Shown here in pieces: positions 45,101 through 55,893 of a DNA stretch of 64,000 nucleotides. A program made the position numbers and the translations under genes. The notes below the pieces were generated by a model, which was given only the letters and a program-made list of their open reading frames with translations, was not told the DNA's origin and made no database searches. This stretch comes from Neospora caninum Liverpool (Eukaryota; Apicomplexa; Conoidasida; Eucoccidiorida; Sarcocystidae): positions 434,001 through 498,000 of the forward strand of contig NC_018386.1 of the NCBI RefSeq assembly GCF_000208865.1. The letters run 5' to 3'. Each line of letters opens with the position of its first letter. The first letter of the stretch is position 1.

Positions 45101-48100
45101 CCCCCGACTCGCGAATCTGACCCCAAAGACTCGGAAAGCCCATCTTCAAGAAAACACACATCGCAAACCGCACGACGTTTGCTTCTCAATTTCTACACTC
45201 GCCACATGCACATATATCTATATATATGTATATAGATAGATGGATGGCCATGCACGAAGCAGGGGACTTGTGAGGGTCAGGTGTGGTGTTCGCATCGTGG
45301 TACTCTGGCGGAGGAACGAGGCATACGAACGGAGAAGAATCTGGCAGCGGGCGCGGCGGAGGAAAAGCCGAGGATGTCTCTGAGTCTCGCAAAAACTGCA
45401 CATCTGCCGTTCTCGCTCATTCACGCCTCCCTCGCTCCGCGGTGTCTCCCTCCTTGCAAAGCCGGGATGTGTCCTAGCCTAGACGAACGGCCGGCCAGCA
45501 CCAGATGTAGACGTGGCCCCCACAGTCTTACGAGTGCATCTGTGTCTGTCGAGTACCGCATGCCGATGCACGCAAGTAGAAACGCATATGTCGATTCACA
45601 CATCAAGTATATATGAACAGGTATAATCGTCGCTCTCGGACATGCGTACCCCGAACGGACCTTTTTCCACTCGACACGTCCATGCGTCGCACCAACGCCG
45701 AGTCTTCCCTGTGTCTTGCCTCACCTTCGAAGACCTCTTTGCTTGTTTCCTCGTCATTATCCTCGTCGTCATCGTCATCATTTTCCTCTTCCTCGGCTCG
45801 CCTGCGTTCGGCGAGCGCCTCTCCGGCACGGCGTTGCATTGAGTTCCGGAAAGCTTGGAGCTCTTGCATCCACTCCCCGGTCACCTTTTCTCTGCGAGTC
45901 TGCTTCTTCTTCGGGCCTGCGGCAAGTGCCTCGGCCTCCCGCTGTTTCCGCAATCGGTGCGCCAGCGTCAGCTCTATTTCCATCCTAACAAGCAGGCGGG
46001 GACAAGACGCTGGCGCCCCGTACACTCGAGGCTCGCAGCCCGCCGCGACAGGCGGCGAAAAAACGCCCAGAGACGCTCCCGAGAGAACGCGTGTCCAGGC
46101 AAAGAAGGCCGGAAGAGGCAAACTCCAGCGGAGCGAAAGCAGGCGCTGTGGAAGCGCGAGCGGGGCCAATCCGCAGACGGAGAGACACCCCACACGCGAC
46201 TGGGGAACGCGAAGAGAGAAGACGCACCACGACGCACAAAACGGACACAGAGCCGACACGCGCAGACGCGGGATCTAAAGAGAGATGTGGCGTTCATGGA
46301 GGCGAGAGAACAGAGAAAGCAACAGGCGAGACCCGGTCCACCAAACGTGTGTGAAACCACCTCCAGGTTTGAGCTCTCCACGGGCCGCGTTCCTTGTTGA
46401 GTCCGCCATCTCCACGAGTCCGTCCTCTCTCGCCGCCCGGCGTTCACTCACCTGTCCACATCATCCAGATCGTCGAGCTGTCCGTCGTCTTCGCTTTCAT
46501 CGGACCCGGCGACGACATCTTCGCCTTCGCCGCCGTCTGCTCGGCTCCGTCGGCCCTTCTTTTGCGTTCCTTCTTCGTCCTCTTCGCCGCCCGTGAGGAG
46601 CAGTGACGCGTCCACCAGCTTCTCCTCTTTCGTCTCCAGCATTTCGATCGCTTTCGCGTCGAAGCGAAAGAGATCAGGATCGCTCGGGCCTTCGGCCGCG
46701 TCAAAAAAGGCCCCGCGAGTCAGCTTTTTCCGCATCTCCAGCTGTTTCTGTTTCTGTGCCGCGCGTTTTTGCTGCTTCGCCTCCCGCCGGCTCACGGACG
46801 CATGCAGCCGTGACAGTTCCTGGAAACACAGAGACGACGAGAGACTCCTCCAGTGAAGGACGCGCGCGCGCCACCGCCTCCGCGCTGAACGGCAGACACA
46901 CGAGACGCCGACAACGCAAGCAGTCGCGAGCTCCGCACGCCGCCACGGACGGGCTGCGATGAACTGAAGACGGGGCCCAGCTGTGGCGAGAAGGCGCGAC
47001 AGAGAAGCGACCAGGTGCGCGGCCGCATGCGCAGACCATCTGGGCGAAACGGAGCCACCCAGGATGACACGCGACTCGGGCAGCCCGCCGACCGCCGTCT
47101 CCCCCGCAGCTGACACGCCGCGAGGATAATCTCCGTCCAAGCGCACCTCTTTGTGCATGCAGACGCAGCAAAACACGAACCGCGACACTGCCTCAAAGGT
47201 TTCGAATAAAGCATGTCACCATCCCAGGAGCACTCCGCGACTTCCAGGCGACGCGTGCGAACCCAGCGGCCAGGGCGAAAGACCCGAATCCCCGCCCGAA
47301 GGCTGTTTCCGACACCGCTCCCCGCGTTGGTGTGCCTCACCTCGTCGATGCCGGCGTCACTGTCTCCATCCGACCCGTCAGCGTCTTCCTCTCCGTCTTC
47401 CTCGCCTTCCGCTTCCTTCTCGTGCTCTCCGTCTTTTCTCTCCTCGGCGCTGTGTTTGCTGAGGCCGAGGGCGACGGAGATTTCCTTTTTCACGCGAAAG
47501 CGCCACTTGAGGATGGCGGCGAGTTCGGCTTTCCCAAGCACCTGGACGTCCGTGAGGCAGTCCCGGATCTCCTGGGTCGTCAGCCGGTGGGCGCGCACGG
47601 CCTCTTCCAGCGGCAAAGCTCCGTCCTGGAAGAAGATCTCTCTTGCTTGCTCGACGAGGAGCGTTGTGGGGTCTTTGCTCCGGAAGAACTCGTCGACGGA
47701 GATGCGACGCAGCCCAGCGAGGATGTCGCCGTTGCGATGGCGCTTGGCGCGCCTGCGCACCAGCTCGGCAAACTGTCCCTTCTTCCCGCCCTTGGTCCCG
47801 AAGAAAATCCCCTCTTCCTCGTCCGACTCGCCCTCCGCGGCCTCGCCTCCCTCTTCGTCCTTCAGCGCCTTCTTGCTCGGCTGCTCGCCCGTCTCGTCCT
47901 CGGCCTGCAGAAAGACGTATTTCGGATCGAAGAGCCGCTCGTCGAGCACCGCTGGCTTCTTGAACCCGCGACAGACCACGAATATCTCCGCAGAGACTGC
48001 GCGACTCGCCTGCGGCTTCGTGGCGTCCACACGGTCAAACAGCGTCTGCAGGACGTACAACAGCGCCGCGTAGTCCCCTGAACGAAAGACCTTGGAGACA

Positions 48101-49041
48101 AACGTCGCGCCTGCAGCCAGCAGTTGACACGCGAGCCTCGCCGCGGAAAGCACCAATACGTTCTGGTTGAACGCGTCCACGCTCCAGTCCGTACCCATGT
48201 TGGGAGACCCATCGTGCAGGACGAGGTCTACTTCGCCAAACTGAAAAAGGCGAGAAAAAAGGACAGAAGGGAAAATGACAGGAAGGAAAGTGAGGACGAG
48301 AAGGCACGCGCCGACGCAGGAAAGAGGCCTTCGCCCGCATCGCAGCGCGCAGGGGGTGCGGGTGCCTCGGGGAAGTGAGCGTGTCGGCGCCTCCTCGTGC
48401 TATGTAAATACGGTACGGTCCCTCCTGCGTGCATGCGTCGAAACCGGTCGGGGTCATGTCCCTCGCTTGAGACGCTTCTCGCTTGCACATCTTTGGTCAC
48501 AGCCCCCGGGCTTCCTGCGCCAGCCGTCCGGTTTCGTTTCGCTGTTGTCTCTTTTGTTCCCGTGTTCGTCTTTTCCCCTTCCCCGTCCCTCTCTCGAGTC
48601 TCGCTAAACGATCCGGCATGCGTTTGATAGCCCTTGTGTGCAGCCGAAAGCGTCGCGCGGCCTGACTGCCACGGGTTTCGCCGCGGCGTTCTCCCCGCAA
48701 GTTACCTTGACGAGTTTCCGGAGCTTGGCCGCGCATGCAGCCGTGGTGATGTCTCCAGTGAACGTTTCGACTCCGCGGATCGGTTGGATGGGGACCAGGT
48801 CAACGCCGACGATGGTGCTCGCCACCGGACAGTGCTTCGCGGCGACTTGCAGCCACCCTCCCGGCGCGGCGCAAAGATCCACGACGCGGCTGCAGTTCTT
48901 TTGAAAGAGATTGAAGCGCTGGCTGAGTTGGAGAAGTTTGAAGGCGCTACGTGCGCGGTAACCCTGCTCCTTCGCAAGGTGGTAAAACTTATCCAGACGC
49001 TCCTTCCCCTTCTTCTTCTTGCGCTGGTCTCCGCCCGCCAT
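42181..49041 (-). CDS. FTSJ3: FTSJ3/Spb1 rRNA 2'-O-ribose methyltransferase
   Basis: Nine exons: 49041-48706, 48240-47341, 46819-46452, 45984-45725, 45143-44681, 44456-44289, 43761-43650, 43063-42913, 42389-42181; 988 residues, every junction in phase. The N-terminal RrmJ/FtsJ domain has [12 protein letters not shown], the SAM loop [14 protein letters not shown] and a catalytic tetrad readable as K35, D122 (LHDGSPN), K162 (FVSKVF) and E197. A long acidic/basic middle follows. The Spb1 C-terminal domain has RWFSQPMF in exon 5, [13 protein letters not shown] in exon 6, RPIRK in exon 7 and a lysine-rich end (DYVVTRR...GRKA). Spb1 methylates 25S/28S rRNA (the A-loop in yeast) on nucleolar pre-60S particles; FTSJ3 is the animal counterpart. 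Length is slightly above the ~840 usual. It is head-to-head with USE1. Confidence 0.93.
45207..45242. repeat. Short TA/GATA microsatellite in FTSJ3 intron 4
   Basis: About 35 bases of TATA and GATA units just beyond the exon 5 acceptor side of the intron between FTSJ3 exons 4 and 5. Confidence 0.75.
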
Positions 49042-50876
49042 CGTGACAATGCCGGAGAGGAGAAACGGAGGCGGACAGGAGTGAGGAGAACAAAAAGGGA
49101 CACGGGGGAGAGAGGCCGAACGAAAAAAAGAGCGGCAGAGAGTGAGAGTGTGAAAAGACACGGCCTTCGTTGAGAGGACTCTGGGGAGGGGGCGGCCTAG
49201 CACCGCGCAGACAGAGAAACTGCGCGGCGAGGTGAACAGGAAAGGAAAAAAGACGGGAGAGAATGCAAGAGCTCGAGAGGAGAGAGAACAACCGGCGGAG
49301 AAGAAAACCGCGGTCTCTGCACGTGAAGGCGAATGTCGTGTAGTTTAGCAGAGGAGAACCGTCCGAATGAGGCAAACAGCGCGCGCGGCGATCCACCTGG
49401 GCGACTCTTTTTGACGGAGAAGAGGCAAAAACTGGAAGGTGAAGGGCGGAATTCTTTCCGACCTTTTGCTTTTTCTCCCTTTTTCTCTCCGACGACCGCC
49501 CGCAGGAATTGACTCGCCCTCGTCTCTCGATGCTGCGCACAGATCGCGCAATCCTGTGGGGCGAGCCTGTGGAGACAAATGCGTGGAAGAGGACGACCGC
49601 GCGTTTTCCTTTTGAGGAGCGGCCGAGAGGGAAAGAAAGAAAACAGGGAAAGTGACGGGGAAAACTGGGGCTGGCCTCGACCGGCAAATACCAACAGCCG
49701 ATCCGCGCCGACGCTTTTCACAGAAAACGCTGTGGCGGGTGTTTTACGCGAGTCTCGGAAAAAATCGCTGCATGCGCCCGTTCTTCGCGCGCGGACCGTC
49801 CCAGCTCAGCAACCCGTTGGCCGCCTTCCAGCAAGAGAGCATTCGAGAAAAGACGACGAAAAGCGAAAAGGACGCAGTGTGTCAAGAAACCCTCACTTCT
49901 CGAGTTCGGTTTGTGAGGAATGCGCCAAACGCCGTATCTTGAAAGGGGAATCTCCCTTTCGCCAAACTCTGAGGGCTCGCGTCTTGTGTGCTTCTCGCGC
50001 AAAGACAGCGCTCGTTCCTCGCTAGGCGAGCGTAGGACAAGAGGAAGGGCGTCGTGTTTTCGCCCAAAGAGACGAATCACACTCGCTGTTTCTTCATTCT
50101 CAGGTTCCGTCCTCCCTATCGTGTCGTCTGACACCAGGGAACCTCGCCGATTTAGTCGACGTCTCGTGCGTGGCCATCAAAAACCAGCGTGCAGCCTCCT
50201 TGCCGCCTGCCGCTGTCCTGGGTCCACGTACAGAAAACTCTCTCTCGTATCGCTCGAATTTACATTGATCGATGCTGCAGAACAAAAGGGATTCGGTCTC
50301 GTCGCCTGTCCAGTCTTCCGCGGGCGACGAATGTCGCGCAGGCTCTGTCTTCCTAGCCTGTCTCTCCACCGCCCGAGTGTCCGCGCGGTCGTATCCACAC
50401 TTCTGCACATCGCCCTCGCGATGGATCCAGAGAACCTCTTTCGACACTCTAGAAGCCTTTGAAAGGCGTTTTTCCTGTGTGGAACTTCAGGTCCGACCCT
50501 TGGACTCGTCTCATCCTGCCTCGCTCTTCCCCTCCACGGGTTTCGATACGAAAGCCTAGGAGCGATGACACGCCGTTCCCCTCTCTTTTGCTCTCCAGCG
50601 GCAGGCCCGCGACACCAGGGACCATGAATCGAAGAAAAAGGCAGGCTCCCCCCTCTCCCGCGTTTTCGAACTTCCAGTCCTAAAAACCGAGAGGCTGGCC
50701 CTCACGTGTCTTCTCTCTCCGCTGGCGCCATCCTGCGCCTTGCCTCCCTGTCCTCTGCTTCCTTCGCGGGCTCCGACTTCACGCAGCTTCAAGAACACAC
50801 CCAAGTGCGGCCTGCGTCTCGCCTGGAGCTCCTGCCCTTTTTTTCGCGAAACGCATTGCACGTTTTTCTGCAAACC
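49042..50876. promoter_or_regulatory. Divergent (bidirectional) promoter region, FTSJ3 / USE1
   Basis: The start codons of minus-strand FTSJ3 (49041) and plus-strand USE1 (50877) face away from each other across 1.8 kb of GC-rich DNA. No other gene is supported in it. Two AGAGACG sequences occur, on the plus strand at 50068-50074 and on the minus strand at 49521-49527. They fit the WGAGACG element reported as a cis-acting motif in Toxoplasma promoters. The motif is short, so chance occurrence is possible. Both 5' UTRs should lie here. Confidence 0.4.
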
Positions 50877-53800
50877 ATGACGCCCGCCTTCTCGCCTGCG
50901 CCACAGCCCGATCGGCGACCGCACCGAGTCTGTGAGCCTCGCCCCGCGACGTCGGCCTCTCCTTCCTCTGCCGCCGGCTCGCTTCTCGCCTTCAATGCCT
51001 CTCGGCTGTCCTCTGGGTTCCCGCCGCGGGCTGCCGGAGATGCCGCGCGACGGGGGTGTTCTGCGAAACGGGGCGACACCAGTGGAGGATCTGTCGCTTC
51101 TCCAGAAGACGCCGAAACGGAGTGTGTTTGCTTTTTAGCAGAGGCTTCTCGATTCGCGCATGCAGTCACTGCATTCGCCCGCTCCCATTCGGCGTCAGAG
51201 AGGGCGTCTCCAGGCGACCTCGCTGCGCAACTCCCTGGTGCACAGGAAGCAGGTGGGGACGGCGAAGATGAGGAAGACCCGACTGTCTCCCGCGCAAAGG
51301 CCATTCAGGTACAGATCTGGAAAACAGGCTTCTGGGTATGTAGAGGCCTTGCAAGAAGGGAATCTGTTTTTCGTCCAGCTGGAGGTTTTTCGCCTCGTGC
51401 TCCACGCGAGGCGATTCCTTCTCCTCCGCTCTCTTGTTTTAATCTGCATGCAACCCACGAGGGCAGAGAACGCGTTTCTCTCAGGGCTCTCTGGACAGCA
51501 TCGAAAGCAGTGACGGGGACGAGATACGAAACGATCTTTCTGCACGCAATAAAGGCAGGCTCAGCGCGAAATGCATGCATGGGGCTTTCCCGACGCAGTG
51601 AAACCCTGAGACAGAACAACGCCACAAAGTTTAGATCCACTGAGCGGGGGCGCCTGCCTCTGTGCGCTGCGAGTGCTTGTGACAGTCCCGATGCACCAAC
51701 ATCTGTCCTCTGTCGGAGACGAGAGTCGACTGGTGTACATGTGCGTCGTCTCAGTGGCAGAGACGCATGTGCACACAGAACTGCCCGACATCGCTGGGAC
51801 GACAGAGACGGGCAAAGTGGTTGCGAATGCCTCAGAGAGATTCGATAGCGGGGTGGAGGGGTACGCACACAGAGAGGACACGAGCGAGACGAGGAATCGC
51901 GGAAGGGAGCCAGATAAAACCGCGAGAAGATCCGCAAGGCGCAGATGGCCCGATATCCCTGGCTAGGCACACGCACCGCCTGCCTCCTCGACGCTACTCG
52001 TGTGCTACGACTCGGGCTCCCCGTGATCCCCACACACGTGGCAGCTGCCTCTTTCGTGCATCAAGTCTGGGTGGCTTCTGTTTCACATCAGTTCATGTGT
52101 GTCGTCCCTGCTGGTCTCTCTAAACGACCGGTTCTGCGCTCCGGCTGCCGACCCCACATGAAGGTTCCACGTCTCCAACTGCGCCCGGCTCACCTGTTGT
52201 TTCCTTCTGCAGCTCCTCCTGGCTCTACAAGCGGTGTACGACACGACTGAGGATCTTCTGTCCACAGAATGGAAAGCGCGCGGTCAGCACCCTACCGCAG
52301 ATCCTGACCTCTGTGGTACGTGCAGCCACTGAAAAGCCGAGGCAGGCGGATACGTGGAAGTTGAGATGCTTCCGCGCTCGCGTGCCTGCCTCGTGGGCCG
52401 ATTCTGACTCTCCTTCGCCTATTAGCCGAGCAAGGAAGGCGTCTGTGTAGGGAGCGAAGGAGGTGACCCGGAGCATGCGAGAGCGATGGGGTTTTCTGTC
52501 TGTCGTGGTGTCGAAGCTTTTTAAAACGTTCGAATACCCGCATGGCGATCGCCGCTCTCGCTCTGCCGCCTTCGGGGACAGGTCGGAGCGCAGCCGAGCC
52601 GCCCCGCGACGCGGCCTCTCCCAGTCGTCGCGCTAGCGTTCTCTCGATTCGTCTCGAATTTGTCGACGTGGATCGGTAGACGTTTTGAGCCTAGATCGGT
52701 GCCCAGTGTATGCAGGGTGACGGGACCCAGATCCGCGGCGCCGCGGTGGACAGCACCCTGGTGCTTGCGTCGAATGCTCGTGCCTCCTCTGGCTGCACAT
52801 GCAAATCTAAGTGTATACACATGTGTCGAGTCGGAGCGCGGGTTCAAGATAGAACACTGCCGAGGGCCAATGCACGAATGTGTGGCACTCTAGTCCCTGT
52901 GTTTCTCGTTTCCAGTTGGGAAAGTGCGTCAGGAAATGCAGACACTGCCACGCGAAACCGGTCTCTTCGTTCTGCCTCATTTTGCGGGTGTGCGTTTCAG
53001 CAGAGACGTTCAAGGCACTACAGACTGCTGCTGAGGCGCTGGAGGGTTGCTCACTCCTCTCGCAGTGTGGGCTGCCTCGTTTTCCTCTCTCTCGGGCTGA
53101 TCCGGATTTGTCTTTCGAAGTGACGCCGGAGAAGGCAAAGACGTCAACCGCTTCGTCCCCGCGCCCGAATCGTTCTTCCCTCGGCGTCCTCGTGGCGGCT
53201 GAGGTTTCTAGCTTTGAACTGACAGATGACATTTTGGAGCTGTGGGCACGAGACGGTCCAAACACAGACGATGAAGGACACTCAGAAGAGAGAGAAGGGA
53301 CGGACAGAACGACGGTCGAGAAGAACTCGCTGTCTTGCATGGCTCCGCCAGGTAGCCTGGACGCGAAGGAGCGGGAAGCCCCGAAAATGCATGCAGACGC
53401 GAACTCTGCCCCGGTCGACCTCCTGGCGCCTTCTTCGCCTGGAGGGGACGAGAGTCGGCACGGGACTGCAGCGAGTGAAAGGCGCGCTCTGTTTTCGTCG
53501 ACAAGTTTTGCGGGTCCGAGAGTCCGGCTACGACGGCGCGCGCAGAGGGCCTCTACGAGGGTTCGATTCGGTGGCCCGAGTGCTGACTCGGCAGATTTAA
53601 CCGCCAAAGAGGAAGAAGATCTCGAGCAGGAATTGCTCGATTTCGCTCAAGAGATGAAGGACGAGGCGACCAGATACGGCGAAGTCATCCAACGGGACCG
53701 TGACCGTCTCCAGCGCACGGGCGAAGCTCAGCAACGTCACCTGGATAAGACGCATGCAGCGATGAGAGATACGAAGAGCTTGATTTACGGGAGCGGCTTC

Positions 53801-53887
53801 GGCTTCTTTTACGCGATGGTCCTGCTTGTGATTGGCTGTATCCTCTTTGTTCTGATGCTGACGTTCATCCTCTTCACCTCCGGGTGA
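50877..53887 (+). CDS. USE1: USE1-like ER SNARE
   Basis: Three exons: 50877-51308, 52213-52315, 53001-53887; 473 residues. ATG 50877 is the first in a frame open from about 50706. Junctions are ATTCAG|GTACAG to TTCTGCAG|CTC, and TGTG|GTACGT to GCGTTTCAG|CAG, with matching phase. The last ~100 residues are the SNARE region: LEQELLDFAQEMKDEATRYG, then VIQRDRDRLQRT, where the first D falls at the zero-layer position by analogy with the DN of human USE1. A heptad helix follows and a C-terminal anchor (YAMVLLVIGCILFVLMLTF). Human and yeast Use1 sit in the ER membrane and pair with Sec20 and Sec22 for fusion of COPI vesicles from the Golgi. The N-terminal half carries an acidic, Ser-rich insertion, making it nearly twice the human length (259). 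The middle exon boundary is the least certain. Confidence 0.83.
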
Positions 53888-54007
53888 GGCCTGTCGCACG
53901 TTCTACCGAGGAAGGGAATCCCCCACCGCGTCTCCCGCAACCCCCGCCCGTGATTGAGTCTTCAGAGTGTGTGATGGTCTTGGTTGCGTCTCTCAGCCGC
54001 CGTAGTC

Positions 54008-55893
54008 TCAAAGGAAACATGATGAGCTATGCTCCATCCTATTGGGAGAAATCGCATATTTCTCGTGTATATTCTGCCGCAGTTTGTTTCGACTAGAAGC
54101 ATTTGGCTGCCGTCTGCCGCCGGTTGAGACTATCAGGGGGATATTTTCGACCGGTTGCGTGCCTCTCTGAGGTTCTCTTTTCATCTGTTTCACGTGTGCT
54201 CGGTGCTAAAATAGTGCAAACGACCCAGTCCAGGTTATGACACCGGGCGGGCCAGGCGCAAATCGCGCGCATTACGTACGGGATCAAGGCAGTAAAAAAT
54301 AACCTCATACCTCTGTACAAAGCGATATTTGCATGCGGCGAGAAGGGGGCAAGCACCTTGTTTCTGTCGAGGTTCCAAGGCGGCGAATCTCAAGCGTGGC
54401 GAGGGCGGATAACATGCCGTCAGTAGAAACACAGTAAGCAGCTTGGAGTGACATCGCATATGAGCGCGGCGAATGGTCATTTACTTGTTGCTTTAGCACC
54501 TTGTCTTTGACAGGAAACGGCGTGATGATGTACCCGCTTTGATGCCACTCAGACTGGTTGTTGATTTTATGTACGTGTACGGGAAACACTGGCATCGGCA
54601 GAAGGCAACCGCGAACGTCAGGCTGAAGCTGCACTGGAGGGAACACCAAACAACAGCTATGGGCGCTGTGCTTTTCTTCGAACTCCATCTGTAGGAACGA
54701 AGAGCGTCTGGGATCATTCGATTTTCATTTGGTTCCACGAAACGTCGTCTTCGCCTGCTGCCTCCTTTGCTGGCGATTCCCATGGGACTCTCTGCAACGA
54801 ATCGAGGCACGAACGTGCGGCGTCGAAGTCGTGCCCAATGTACATGAAGTGCATGAACCGTAACTCTGGCGGCGACACTAGCGCATATTCAGCCGGTAAT
54901 TAAGTCAGCGCCTGATACCCTCGTCACACATGACAGCACACTGGAACCCGTACAAACTCGTCAGCGGAATGGCGCACGCTGGCCCAACTGCCGCAAGTTC
55001 GATTGACTCCTACAAACATTCCACACGCCCCGATAGATTATATTTTCCCTCTGTAGAGGCAGTGCCGCGAGAGGTCCGTGCGACTTCTAACTGTTTCGCC
55101 CAGAGATGGTGCCAGCCGATCCGTCGCCTTCGTCAAAAACATGCTTTCCGTTGCTAGATTGGGCGTCGTTTTGGAACGTGTCAACAAAACGCACCTTGGC
55201 CAAGCTCAGGAATCAGACAGATATGGCATCACCCCGGACAAATGGGGCTCCCACGTTTCATTGTGAACACTGTTAGTTGGAAAGGGGACCCAAACCGTAA
55301 AGTGTACATCTCCGTTCCCCGTCATGCCGTCAGCACACGACATGATCGCATCCGGCATCTCAGACCACCTACCGAAGAAGTCGCCATAGAGGCGCAGTTT
55401 TGTGTAGGCTCATTCAACTCTTGATCCTGCAGCGCCTCTAGTTCCCCTTGCTGCACGAGAATTTAATGCCGGTGTCGATTGGAAGCCGTCTGGCTACCCA
55501 ACGGACCGTGCAACGCTCATGACCACACGAGAGCCGGATGGTCCCCCTCCCCTTCCAGTGTCTTTTTTCTGACAGTCTTGAAAGCGGGGTCGCTGGGAAG
55601 CTCTTCAGGTCTTGCTAGTGTATTTTGAGATCCAGCTTACAGTTACGCACATCCGAGAATCGGTGGTCCTACCAGAGCTCTCGGCTCTGTCGGGAGTCTC
55701 GAGAGTACCTGGAAAGAACATTCGCGGCTACACGGCATTGTCTCCTCAGAGAGTATAGTGCATGCTTCAACATTTTCAGTAATGAGCGATTTCAGACCAG
55801 CAACTAGGCCATCCTGACGGTTGACGAGCACTGCCCGACAGTTGGGTGATACAACTGTAGAATGCCACAGCGCAAACCGCGTAAGTGGCGTAT
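54008..55893 (-). CDS. 3' exons of an unrecognised multi-exon gene
   Basis: Three coding segments join in phase 0. One ends at 55709 (CTTTCCAG|GTACTC) and extends upward to an acceptor at 55893 or, less far, 55854. The second is 54688-54311, between TTCCTACAG|ATG and ACAGAG|GTATGA. The last is 54205-54008, after ACTATTTTAG|CAC, ending in TGA. Together they give about 255 residues. Segments include PNCRAVLVNRQDGLVAGLKS, HKINNQSEWHQSGYIITPFP, LATLEIRRLG and a basic Asn/Arg-rich C-terminus. There is no obvious membrane helix and no family I can name. The 5' end is unresolved. A frame at 56215-55970 starting MSLSRMARGVLFRVTAARLK looks like a mitochondrial presequence and could be the first exon, but no phase-matched donor was convincing. 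The gene converges tail-to-tail with USE1, whose stop is 120 bases away. Confidence 0.45.

Noticed and set aside
46000..46440. Long charged plus-strand frames over an FTSJ3 intron
   Set aside because: They arise from purine-rich sequence opposite a pyrimidine-rich intron of a confidently modelled minus-strand gene.
51309..52212. Continuation of the USE1 exon 1 frame past 51308
   Set aside because: The frame stays open to 51848, but the donor at 51308 is strong and the downstream exon joins in phase; the readthrough sequence has no USE1 character.
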